In this document: positions 1-10,878 of the stretch, one piece after another | Layout: each line of letters opens with the position of its first letter | Position numbering within the stretch: the first letter of the stretch is position 1 | Assembly: GCA_027600665.1 (NCBI GenBank) | Contig: JADGJL010000233.1 | Coordinates: 1 to 29,925 of the forward strand | Source of the DNA: Irineochytrium annulatum | Taxonomy: Eukaryota > Chytridiomycota > Chytridiomycetes > Chytridiales > Chytridiaceae | Reading direction: 5' to 3' | Length of the DNA stretch: 29,925 nt | The notes under the pieces: generated by a model | Seen by the model: only the letters and a program-made list of their open reading frames with translations | Databases searched by the model: none | What the model was told of the DNA's origin: nothing | Program-made: the position numbers and the translations under genes

Positions 1-956
1 CTCCACCTCCCTCCATTATGGGAGGTGGAGGTGGCGGCGGCGGAGGTAGGCCTCCAGGCGATGCAACCTCGTTCATTGCCGGCGGCGGCGGAGGTGGCGG
101 GGCTGCCGGCGAGGCAGGAACCTTCGCGGATAACGCGGGTGGAGGAGGAGGGGGCGGCCCGCCGCTCAGGCTAGATGATATTTAGACTTAAACTACAGCA
201 AAGAAAGAGGGTATACTCACGAAGGCGGAGGCGACGGCGGCCCGGGAGGGGGAGGCGGGCTCTCGGCCGAAACGTCATCCCTATAAAACGCATTAGATCC
301 AGATTCACCAGAGCGAGAAGTCATACGCTGATCCGTCCGGTGACTGAGGTCCCAAATCGTCCCCGCCGCCCGCCGTCGTGTTTCCACGGCGAAGGGCCCG
401 CTTCTGCTTTAAATCCTCTAAATTCGACGTCAATCCCCTGCGCGCTGTCGGTCCCCTCGACACCGAGGAAGCCTGCGACGCGGCCATCAGCTCATCCGTC
501 GATATTGGCGTCTGGAATGCAGACGACAACGCGGGCGGGATGGCCTTCAGCTCCTCGGCTGTGAGGGCGTAAATGTGCTGGTGGGACTAGTTAGCATGCA
601 GTCCGGATCAACGCGAAGGTAATGCATGGCGAAGAAGGACCTACATTACTCCGCTGAATCAGCTCTCCAACGTCCTCATTTAAGCTAACGGGCTTGCCAT
701 GCTGCGTCCGAGCCAGGACAAAGCCCTTCCCGACAACGCCGCCCTGGGCCGTGACCATCTTGGCGGCGGTGGCCAAAAGGGCGCCGATGGTCGCATCAGA
801 CGTTGCGGGCAGGTTGAAGCTGCCGGATGAGGTCGTGACGGCGATCTCCACCTTTGCCGATGAGAGGGCCGTCGTTGTCGTCCGCTTGACACCGCCAAAG
901 CGGCTGTCCGCTCGCGGGGTCACCGTGATTGACGTCGCCGTCCGCCTCGGTTCCAT
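1..956 (-). CDS. Ubiquitin-like-fold and polyproline (FH1-like) protein, 5' part only
   Basis: Partial gene that runs off the left edge. Exons (- strand) are 956-645, 577-309, 280-221 and 170-1. The three introns keep phase, with donors GTAGGT, GTGAAT and GTGAGT. The start is the only in-frame ATG, although the open frame continues upstream and an upstream exon is possible. Residues about 35-115 look like a beta-grasp (ubiquitin or Ras-association-like) domain: a two-strand hairpin around SGSFNLP, a helix, then LARTQHGKPVSLNEDV. A Ser/Thr-rich linker follows with a basic, coiled stretch (LEDLKQKRALRR). Two or more runs of 7-8 prolines then begin, one broken by ALSAKVPASPAA, as in FH1 or WH2-linked proline tracts that bind profilin. 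This order recalls Cobl- or formin-type actin regulators. No FH2 or WH2 motif is inside the window, so the family is inferred and the C-terminus is unseen. Confidence 0.6.
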
Positions 957-1028
957 CGTCGGCGTGCTGAAAATCGGTGAGGACTGGGACTGTTGGACTA
1001 CAGTAGGCAGTTGGTGCAAAGTTTAGTG

Positions 1029-1235
1029 ATGTTGACGTTTGCCTATCGCAAGCCTGTCGCGGTCATCTGGGGGCCGAGGGTGACGGACCTGGCCGCCCTC
1101 GAGGCCAGGGAGGCCGCGCTCGAGCTGAAGAGGCAGAAGATCAGGGACGTCCGCCCACAGAGAGTTATCGGAATCAGCAGCGATCTGACCATGCCAGAGA
1201 GCGCGGTACGACCCACTAGAGAAGAGGTTGCCTGA
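1029..1235 (+). CDS. Possible 68-residue protein, unknown function
   Basis: An intronless ATG-to-TGA frame with mostly G or C at third positions, like the sure genes here. The product is a short basic N-terminal segment, then a helix rich in Ala, Glu and Lys (motif EAREAALELKRQK), then a polar tail. I recognise no family. It lies head to head with the polyproline gene, with 72 bp between the two ATGs, and an AATAAA lies at 1417-1422, about 180 nt past the stop. The minus strand over the same stretch has an ATG frame too, but it reads as a low-quality Ser/Leu string and ends early. A real small gene is plausible. It could instead be the 5' leader of the minus-strand gene. Confidence 0.4.
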   Translation: MLTFAYRKPVAVIWGPRVTDLAALEAREAALELKRQKIRDVRPQRVIGISSDLTMPESAVRPTREEVA

Positions 1236-1536
1236 CTGTTATTATATGGCAGGCGCCTGCGGTCGAGGACAATCTATCGGAGCCAGATTCGCCTTGAGCT
1301 TTGAAAATCGCAAGCATTTATTTATTACTCGTCGGCGGTCTTTGCAAAGTGGGAAAGGCTGTTGCCGAGTCGAAGAACGACGCAATTGCAGTATATTTAA
1401 AGCATGATTGTCATTGAATAAAACTTTGGATTACTTCAAATGGGAAGGCTACAGTCCACTCGTAGCGCAATGGCAGAGAAAATAAAAGAGAAACGAATCG
1501 CGGCACATCCCAACCCAACCCAGTCAACTCGCTCCT
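1236..1536. other. Short convergent intergenic stretch with poly(A) signals on both strands
   Basis: No gene is visible. TTTATTTATT at 1317-1326 gives two overlapping AATAAA signals on the minus strand, the best candidates for the end of the CBS mRNA. AATAAA at 1417-1422 on the plus strand could end the small upstream frame. If both are used, the two 3' ends overlap by roughly 100 bp. Confidence 0.5.
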
Positions 1537-3483
1537 TCAAAGCTTCTTCACCAAGTAAGCAAGCAAGTCGACCTTCGTGACGACATGCTTGACCCGAAGC
1601 TCGCCGTTGACCCTCTCCGTCACAATGGCGCTGTGGTTCTTGTTAAAAAACGTCTCCATGGTCTCGAGGGGCGTGTCGGCCGTAATCTCGCTGAACTTTT
1701 GCTTCTTGGTGAATGTGAACTTCACCTTGCCCGTCGGGTCCGTGATGGCGGCACGGCCGCTCGCGATTTTCGACAGAGTGTCACCTGGTTGCAAACACAG
1801 ATCAGGACGACAACTTAAACAAAGGAAGCAGCAACGACGTCTAAGCACATACCGAGGGTGATCATGCCGACAAGCTTGGTGGACGACGCGGATGACGTCA
1901 CGGGGAGCTGGTCGAACCCGCGCTCCTGCATGATCTTAATGGCGTCCCCGCACACGGTCTACTCAGACAATAAGAATAAGTTCGCCCCTTAATTAAAGTC
2001 AATGTACGGACCGTCTCTGGAACGGACACTGCGGCTGGAAGGTTCAGGTCCTTAATCTTCGCGCCACCCCATTGAAGCTTCTTGGTCTCCTCAACCTTAT
2101 CGGTGTCGACGTCGGAAAAACCGTGCTGCTTCATCCACCCATCGCTGCAATAATTTTAGTATCCTCGTTAGCAACCCGAACGCATGCAACAGAAGCACGC
2201 CAACTCACTTCAAAAACTTAGTCATGTAGTTCCTGACCGAGTCCGCCAACAGCACGACACACCTCTGCCCCGGCTTGAGCCTCCTCGCAGCCTTAATAGC
2301 CCCAACGACAGCCGAACCGCACGAACCCCCACACAGAAGCCCCTCCTCCTTGATGAGCCTCCGCGCCATGATGAACGACTCCCGGTCGTCCGTCTTAATC
2401 CACTCGTCCACGTACTGCCTGTCAAGCACCTTGGGCACAAAGTCGTATCCGATGCCCTCGACCTGGTACCCGTGCACGCCCTCTTTGTTCAACGACTCAG
2501 GCTGCGCGAGGATCGAGCCGTTCGGGTCTACGCCGACGACCTAATCGCCATTCAGCACATCACTCCGAAGACCTAACTCTGCAGCAAGTAACTCACAATG
2601 CAACCCGGGAACTTCTCCTTCAGCTTTTTCGCCACGCCCGCGATCGTCCCGCCGGTCCCGGCGCTCGCGACGAACATGTCCGGCGCCTTCCCCCCGCACT
2701 GCGCGATGATCTCCTCCGCGGTCCCCTCGTAGTGCGCCATCGGGTTGTTGACGTTGCTGTACTGATCGGGAATCCAGCTGTTGGGTATCTCCTTGTTCAG
2801 CCGCTGGGCGACGCCGATGTGAGACTCTGGTGCGTCCCAAGCAGCTTCGGTCGGTGTACGGATGATCTCGGCTCCAAGGGCGTTGAGGACGTCTACCTTT
2901 TCCTGGGACATCTTTTCGGGAAGGGTGATGATGGCGCGGTAGCCTTTAACGGCTGCGGAGAGAGCAAGGCCGATGCCGGTGTTGCCGGAGGTGGGCTACT
3001 CAAGCTCCAGATTAAAGATATCGCTAGGTAAAACGACCAACGTGCAGGACCGACCTCAATGATGGTGCATCCGGGCTTGAGGATGCCTTCCTTCTCGGCC
3101 ATCTCCACCATGCGCTTCCCAATCCTGTCCTTGACGGACCCGCCGGCATTGAAAAACTCGCACTTGGCGACTGATTATCATGCAAACGGCGTAGGTCAGC
3201 ATTCCGCCAAATGCATGCCACATGACAGCGAAACAAAGCTCACCGAGCTCGCACTGCAGGCCGTCCGACTTGCCGACGCGGTTAAGCCTGACCATCGGCG
3301 TCCCGCCAATGTTGTCGAGAATCGTGTCGAAGATGCGGCGCTTATCTGGACGTGCAGGAGGTCAGAACCAAGTCCAGATGCATTCGCCGTTCTCGGCGCC
3401 CCGGGCAGCACCGCACTGTCCCCGACCCCAGCAGCTTCCAAGCATCCCAAAGGCCATGATCACCTACCAAACGGGTCCGACAT
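1537..3483 (-). CDS. CYS4: Cystathionine beta-synthase
   Basis: PLP enzyme that condenses serine and homocysteine to cystathionine in the cytosol, the first step of transsulfuration. Eight exons: 3483-3468, 3345-3244, 3170-3055, 2995-2597, 2540-2209, 2144-2012, 1958-1853 and 1784-1537, closing to 483 residues (fungal enzymes are about 500). Visible marks are [12 protein letters not shown] near residue 20, the PLP lysine in NAGGSVKDR (K53), the PTSGNTG substrate loop (79-85), [10 protein letters not shown] and [11 protein letters not shown]. The C-terminus keeps a CBS-domain (Bateman) pair: PETTVCGDAI through [11 protein letters not shown], then a second half ending YLVKKL. There is no N-terminal heme domain, as in other fungal enzymes and unlike the animal one. 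The first coding exon is only 16 nt; this start was chosen because MSDPF joins in phase to [10 protein letters not shown]. Two introns use weak donors, GTCGGT (3054) and GTCCGT (2011). Confidence 0.95.
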
Positions 3484-4188
3484 GGCTGCTGACGGGACGG
3501 GATGGGGATAGAGGAGAGAAGAGAGAAATGGCGAGCCCGGGATCGCGACGGGATGTTTGACTGACTCCCCGCAAAATTGACGACCGTGCTGCACCCATCC
3601 GAACTCCCCATTTCATCCGGCCGCACAGGGTAGCTTCCACTGGTTAATCGTTCCATTGTTAAAAAGGAAATATATTCAAGCGAGTCTTTTCTCTGTGTTG
3701 CAAGCACTATTAAAGGGGAGAAATACGAGGGGTGGCATTGGGTGAGCAGAGGGAAGGCATCGGTCAGGACCCATACCGCATCCGCGGGTAGTGTCCTCCC
3801 CCGAAATCCTTCTGTTCGACTGCCAGCGCCCAGCAGCTTTTATATGACTTCCAGACGCGATGTTGTAGCCGCTGCCGACTCTGCGGGGGGCTTTTTCTCA
3901 TACTCCATGCATACGTGCTTCACCTGGCCATAACCCTCGATCTTTGCACGTCGACTATTTCGCCTGGCTGCGCGCCTCCTTTGATACCATCCCCTTGATA
4001 CAGCCAAAGAAACATTACACCACATTCTTTTCTCAAAAGATTCTTTTATTAACGCATGGATATAACTACAGTGCTTTCATAATAACAATGAAGGGGCGAA
4101 GTCGAAGCACAACAGGCGTGGCGAGGCTCTGGTATCATCGTGGTATCGCGCGCGATTGTGGACTGTCGCCTTGGATCAGCTCGACAGC
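3484..4188. other. CBS upstream region and 3' region of micro-gene A
   Basis: No firm gene. On the minus strand a TATAAAAG lies at 3844-3837, far upstream of the CBS start. Several ATGs lie between it and the start, including one at 3656 that opens a frame running past the CBS ATG in another phase. A minus-strand open frame near 3840-4025 contains VEYEK-like polar residues but has no convincing start, partner exon or known motif. The 3' side holds the poly(A) signal of micro-gene A. Confidence 0.4.
4045..4050 (-). terminator. Poly(A) signal AATAAA of micro-gene A
   Basis: TTTATT on the plus strand reads AATAAA on the minus strand, 139 nt past the stop of the 43-residue frame. It supports a short separate transcript. 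Confidence 0.5.
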
Positions 4189-4320
4189 TCACAGAGCTCG
4201 TGTTGTCATCGTTGCCGGCCCGCCAATTAAGACCGGGCATCGCTTGACGTGTTCAGGCCTGGACTCGGTGGCGACGACGGCCGGGGTAGAAGCGACGGTG
4301 GTGGAGTTGGACGCGGGCAT
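4189..4320 (-). CDS. Micro-protein A, 43 residues, paralogue of the divergent micro-protein B
   Basis: Intronless ATG-to-TGA frame. The first 20 residues begin MPAS and are Ser/Thr/Ala/Val-rich. The rest carries RPEHVKRCPVLIGGPA and ends TRAL. The plus-strand frame at 4718 encodes a clear relative with the same start (MPAS), the same core (RPEHVKR, P, V, IGGPA) and the same C-terminus (TRAL). In the aligned second half at least seven codons differ without changing the residue (for example GAA/GAG, ATT/ATC, GGG/GGC, CCG/CCC, CGA/CGC), against about five replacements. That pattern indicates selection on the protein rather than a chance open frame. No signal peptide, membrane helix or CaaX box is visible, and I recognise no family. 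The core is basic and probably cytosolic. Confidence 0.7.
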   Translation of the reverse strand: MPASNSTTVASTPAVVATESRPEHVKRCPVLIGGPATMTTRAL

Positions 4321-4717
4321 GTTAATACTGGGGAGTCGGCGGAGGTCGGTGGAGGCGGCGGAAGTGCGAATGAGTGGAAGTCGTAGGTTGAGGAGAAGAA
4401 TGCGACGTACATCAGTACTTAATATGAATCAAGCATCCATAGGGTTATGGTAGTTAACGAGAAATTTGCGGAGGGTTATTGCGGAGGGTTATTCACCGTC
4501 ACAAACGCCCCATATTCAACGGCATGGGCGTAGCCACACTTCCAGTTTTCACGAAACCTTCCACTAATCACCGCCATCACTCCAACCCTCGTCAGCTTCC
4601 ATCGGCGTCCATCCCTTACCCTACGCATATAAATTGCGGCCAACGCTCCTTCCACCTTCTTACCATCACAAAGCAATTACCTCGATCCCCTCCTCACCTC
4701 CTTTAAAACTCAACGCC
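4321..4717. promoter_or_regulatory. Shared divergent promoter of the two micro-genes
   Basis: 397 bp between the two start codons. It contains three copies of AGGGTTAT (4441-4448, 4472-4479, 4485-4492; ATAACCCT on the other strand). The last two belong to a perfect tandem repeat of a 13-mer, gcggagggttatt, at 4468-4480 and 4481-4493. A TATAAAT at 4628-4634 lies 84 nt before the plus-strand ATG. The 70 nt before that ATG are pyrimidine-rich with CTCC runs, as in a leader. The minus side has no equally good TATA. Confidence 0.55.
4468..4493. repeat. Tandem 2 x 13 bp repeat in the micro-gene promoter
   Basis: Two adjacent perfect copies of gcggagggttatt. A further AGGGTTAT lies 20 bp upstream at 4441-4448. 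The core resembles the AACCCT-type box bound by Myb-like telomere-repeat factors; that link is inference. Confidence 0.6.
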
Positions 4718-4846
4718 ATGCCCGCCTCGCCCTCCACCTCTGTCTCCTCCACCTCGGCTACCCCGGCAACGGCCAGGCCTGAGCACGTCAAGCGATCTCC
4801 GGTCGTCATCGGCGGCCCCGCAGCCATACCGACTCGCGCTTTGTAA
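4718..4846 (+). CDS. Micro-protein B, 42 residues, paralogue of micro-protein A
   Basis: Intronless ATG-to-TAA frame. MPAS is followed by a Ser/Thr-rich segment, then RPEHVKRSPVVIGGPA and a C-terminal TRAL. The DNA of the core shares about 22 nearly identical bases (aggcctga[ag]cacgtcaagcgat) with the inverted copy on the minus strand. The two genes are head to head, with a TATA box upstream and ATTAAA at 4901-4906, 55 nt past the stop. Cys-28 of copy A is Ser here, so no conserved cysteine chemistry is implied. The Ser/Thr-rich N-terminus has diverged freely while the second half is held. The pair arose by inverted duplication and both copies look intact. No function can be assigned from sequence. 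Confidence 0.7.
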   Translation: MPASPSTSVSSTSATPATARPEHVKRSPVVIGGPAAIPTRAL

Positions 4847-5376
4847 ACGCGCAAGCAAGCACCCAAAATCAAAAAATCGAAGCATTACGCATGGTTGAAT
4901 ATTAAATACCCTGCCACGGCATCTATTTATCTATATTTGCTTTACAATACATTGATATTTGAATTCGCCGCCTCGTGCCATTGCGTAACTCCGACCTCGT
5001 CAACATCTGCTTTCTGTTGCTCAAATGTGAGAAGAACTTCACACCGCTATGAACAGACATAACGCCCATCTTCGTGCGCTCTTCTTTGACTTTTAAACGT
5101 CTTGATGCGCTAGCATAATCATTCCTGCTACTGACCGCCAAACCGTCCGCGACTCCTGCATGCCATGTGCTTGACTTCGCCCCTTCCCAACCCCTCCACA
5201 CTTCACCGCATCCGCGCCCTCAGTGGAAGTCTGCGAGTTCTTAGCAAATGGGTGTTATCAACGGCACGAAAAATATTAGAAATGGAGGCATCATTCCCTT
5301 GAGTACGCTGAACAGGGTCCCAGGTAAAAATCGGGAAGCTGGACAAGGGTGTCCGAAACTACATCTCCCCATCGTC
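4847..5376. other. Intergenic, between micro-gene B and MAD2
   Basis: Holds the ATTAAA poly(A) variant at 4901-4906 for micro-gene B, then AT-rich sequence. The MAD2 frame stays open back to an ATG at 5248, so a 43-residue longer N-terminus cannot be excluded. No other gene, tRNA or repeat is seen. Confidence 0.45.
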
Positions 5377-6245
5377 ATGGCCCAACTCCAGCTCCGCAAG
5401 AAGATCACTCTCAAGGGATCGGCCCAGCTGGTCGCAGAGTTTTTCGGTAGGTCATCATCATGGCTTTGATTCGCACGGACACGACCGGATCCGACCTTAC
5501 CGCTCTCACCAGATTACAGCATTCAGAAGTGAGTCTCGTCTCCGGTTGAGAGAATGCTGATTCGCCTCTGCAAGTATTCTCTTCCAGAGAGCCCTGTATC
5601 CGCCAGAGGACTTCAAAATGACGAGGAAGTACGGCCTCAATATTCTCACGACGACGGACGACACGATTCAAAAGTATCTCAGGCAGATCTTGGACCAGGT
5701 TGAAGGTGTGCACCATTTCAATTCTTACTCTGCAATCCCTGATACTCTATAGTGTGGATCCGTTCAAAAACCATCAGCAGCATCGTGCTGGTGATCAGCA
5801 CGAGGGACACCAGGGAGGTCGTGGAGCGGTGGCAGTTCAACATCGAGCTGGAGCCCGAGGAGGTTGTCCTGAGGCCTGCCGATAAGAAGTGAGCGAATGA
5901 AGTTTTATATGTAGTCGTTTAACAAAGCGTTCGTCACTTTGCTACGCGGACATTAGCGGAAAGCCCTCAAAGCCCAAGCCCCCCAAGACGGAGAAGGAGA
6001 TCCACGGCGAGATCGCGGCCATCATGCGCCAGATCACGGCGTCGGTCTCCTTCCTCCCGGTGCTTGATGAGCCCTGTACGTTCAACATCCTCGCCTACAC
6101 CGACCGGGACGCCGAGGTGCCGGCCAGCTGGGAGGACTCGGATGCGAGGATGATTCAGTCCAACTCGGAGCAGGTTAAGCTGAGGAGCTTTTCGACGAGC
6201 GTGCACGAGATCTCGTCGCTGGTGGACTACAAGCTTGGGGAGTGA
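5377..6245 (+). CDS. MAD2: Spindle-assembly checkpoint protein Mad2 (HORMA domain)
   Basis: HORMA-domain protein that binds Mad1 and Cdc20 at unattached kinetochores and holds back the anaphase-promoting complex. Five exons: 5377-5446, 5513-5528, 5575-5705, 5753-5888 and 5957-6245, giving 213 residues (family about 200). The protein starts MAQLQLRKKITLKGSAQLV. The 16-nt exon supplies DYSIQ, joined in phase to NILFQRALYPPEDF, the family's YSI..ILYQRG.YP motif. Later come KYGLN, WIRSKTISSIVLVIS, ERWQFNIE and a C-terminal safety-belt segment (FLPVLDEPCTFNILAYTD through HEISSLVDYKLGE). The exon 3 acceptor is CAAG rather than the more usual CAG. The linker after ERWQFNIE is Pro/Lys-rich. All core HORMA elements are present, so the protein should be functional. 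Confidence 0.95.
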
Positions 6246-6825
6246 GCTGTCTGCCAGGTGTAAATATTCAAAAATAGCAATAAATTGTCATTATCGACTA
6301 TTTTAAGAGGCGAGTTTAGCTAACATGATGTTGGCGGGACGGGCGAGCAACATCGGGGACTCCCGAGGAAAACGAAGTGCTTTTAGGATTCGATGGAAGC
6401 ATTTCCTGTTTGCTTCAAATCAGTTAATCGATAGTGAACGCATATTTTGCGCCTTCAGTTTGTTGAGGAGCAAAGAGGAGCGAAGACAGATGAGCAGGTC
6501 AAGTGCCTCAGACTTTTTAATTATCATGCATGTGGCAATGCGTGGAAGATCGTCGATGTTACGAGCGCGACGATCTACCACTCAATTCCCCCGACCCACC
6601 CGCCAGCCTCATGCTTGATTATGCCGCGTGTGGCGGGACGACACTTCACCGTTGCTTCTCTTTTTCTTTTATCGATTTTGGACGACAATTTCACACCGCT
6701 TTACGTACGAAAGACTGCATTTAAACAAACGGTTGGCCCAAGCTCTCGACAAAATACACAAAAAGTAAACGAATCTCATTAAACTACAATTGAAGCGGTT
6801 GGCCTCGTTCAAGTTCACGTAGCCC
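6246..6825. other. Convergent intergenic region, MAD2 and aspartic protease
   Basis: AATAAA at 6279-6284, 34 nt past the MAD2 stop, is its likely poly(A) signal. The remaining roughly 540 bp have only weak open frames of poor codon quality on both strands, and I see no gene. Confidence 0.5.
6279..6284 (+). terminator. Poly(A) signal AATAAA of MAD2
   Basis: AATAAA 34 nt after the MAD2 stop codon, in an AT-rich 3' stretch. Confidence 0.55.
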
Positions 6826-8853
<2,028 letters not shown>

Positions 8854-10878
8854 TCAGTATGGGAAGAACGGCTGGGGGTATGACGACGTGAAGTCGAAAT
8901 AGGCATCGTATGGGTTGTCGACGCACTTTAGGCCACCAGTGGGTCCGACTAATAGATTGAAGGACATCAACGAATCAGTAAAATCTCAACCGTGACAAAG
9001 CAAGTCTTACCGTGAGGGCAGTGATGCTGCGGCCTCAGGAACGCCAAGTTAACATGAATGCTCCTGCAGGTCACGCTGTTCGCCAAGATCTGGTTAAAAT
9101 CCCCCAGCGGGATCGTGCTGGTGAGCTCCGCCAGGCACTGCGGCTGCCCCTTCGCGCCGTACTGCTGGTTCTCGCCCTGGCAGGCCACGTTCTGGCTGAT
9201 GCAGACGAGCGCCGCCAAAGCGCCGTGGTCCAGCCAAGTGGGGATGTTGAGGCTCACGGCCGTAAAGAATTGGCCACTGTTTTGGACCTCGACGTCGTAG
9301 CCAGCCACCTCGTAATTGTCCGTCAGGCGCCAGAACCCCTGTACGCGGAGAGGGTACGTAGTGTTGGTGATCGGCGAAAGCATGACGTAGTCGATCGCGG
9401 TGGCGGCGATGTTGCCGGTGTTGACTGTGGAAAAGGAGTTGTTACGGATGAAGAATGAGGAAGATGAGTTTACCGTAAGCAACGACCTTGAATGAGTGGA
9501 TGACGGGGACAAGGGCGGAGGCAATGTCGCTCTTGTTCTGGTTGCCAAAAATACCGAACTGGTATTCCACCGTGTCCTAACACACCCCAAAAACAACTGG
9601 GCGTTAAACAATCCAAAGGACTGCAGTCGCGGCAATGACGCTGTTTACCTCGGTGTTCGTGAACGTCCCAACGGGCCAGATACGGCCATACGTGTTGTTA
9701 GAGAACGTACGCCGGGGGACCTTTCCGCTCGAGATGACGCCGAGGTTGGTAGGGTAGGTCTGGTACAACATCGGTAAGCTCGATGGGCAACAAAAGCAGG
9801 AGGTGGTCCACAGTATCAGTCAAAAATAAAGTCTTACCGTGAGGGTGTAAACGTTGTCGACGGTGGCTGCGTGCTCCTTGAAAAGTCGGTACACGGAGGG
9901 GTCCTCATTCGGCCCCGGCGTGTCCGTGTAGGGCTTCGGCGGCGGGTTGAAGTAGCTGTTGTAGTCAGGCTTGGTGCAGCGAGAGCCGCCAGTAGGGCCA
10001 AGGTTCTTGCAGTGAGTGGAGGCGCGGCCGGGGAGGTAGGCGAGGTTGGCCTCGGCGGCGCGGCACTGCGCAAAGCAAGATTAGCTACTTCGCAAACTTA
10101 AAGGACAACGGAAGGGGATACAAACCAGGATTGTGTCGTCGGAGATGGTCGCGGCAACACCGAGCGACTTGAAAGCGAGCGCGATTTCGCAGTTTGCCAG
10201 CGGCCAGACGCTGCTGAGGCCGTCACCACAGATTCCGCGCTGTGCTTTGCAGGTGGGTGAGATCATGCTCAGATGGTTCAAGGTGCCGTGGAGCTCGTTG
10301 AAGTATGCGTTCATGTTGACGATGTAGAAGTCGTACTGTGTGATCTGCGACATCCCGGACGCGTCGTCTTCGGCAAATAACATCATTGCTTGGACGCGGA
10401 GCTTCTTGTTGCCGCCCTTGAAATCGTCCGTCGTGAGCTCGATGTTGGCGTGGGCAGCGCTGCCCGTGTTCGCGAACGCGGTGATGTTGTAGGCGGTGAT
10501 GGAGGGGAAGAGGGGGAGCGGGTTGCCCGGCGTCTGGCCAAAGGTGCCATAGAAGTAGTCGAGTGTGTCCTCGAGGTTGTTCATGTTGCCAAAGGGCGTG
10601 ATTCGGCCCGTCACGGTTGGGGCGAACGTCCCGGGAGCGACACTCCGGGAATTAAGCACACTCCACTTTTGGGCTGAGAGCTACGCGCGAAACGATTTTA
10701 GGCTTCTTGCATAGGGTCAAGCATAAGAAAAACAACATGAACTTACTGCGCCCGAGTAGACGCGGCTGAGAGTGTCGAGATGCCGGTTGTACAGATCACG
10801 CTCGGCGAAGCTCTTAGTCGGGGCCGCAATGGCGCCAGCGGCCATGGCCACCAAGGAGATCAGGGTTTTCACCGACAT
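8854..10878 (-). CDS. Secreted protein with two tandem copies of a SnoaL-like domain and CR..H/HC..GPTGG motif
   Basis: Precursor of 545 residues from seven exons: 10878-10747, 10680-10126, 10065-9838, 9759-9649, 9576-9474, 9424-9011 and 8948-8854. The signal peptide is MSVKTLISLVAMAAGAIAAP. The protein is an internal duplication. Copy 1 runs from GRITPFGNMNNLEDT (about residue 69) to CRAAEANLAYL..HC..LGPTGGSRC (230-259). Copy 2 runs from GRIWPVGTF..TEDTVEY (about 330) to CRSIHVNLAFLRP..HCPHVGPTGGLKC (496-523). Both halves have an N-terminal helix, strands around SITAYNITAF or VIHSFKVVAY, and a Q-I-T-Q-Y-D or V-A-G-Y-D strand, which suggests a cystatin-like alpha/beta fold (SnoaL/NTF2 type; inference). 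Conserved cysteines are typical of extracellular proteins. No catalytic residues are evident. It lies just upstream of the protease on the same strand. Confidence 0.8.

Noticed and set aside
4240..4802. Inverted repeat formed by the two micro-gene cores, as in a transposon or hairpin element
   Set aside because: Similarity is limited to the coding frames, is codon-structured, and has no target-site duplication or transposase nearby; paralogous genes explain it.
6325..6782. Overlapping plus-strand frames between MAD2 and the protease
   Set aside because: Lie after the MAD2 poly(A) signal, with weak codon bias and no recognisable motif or splice pattern.
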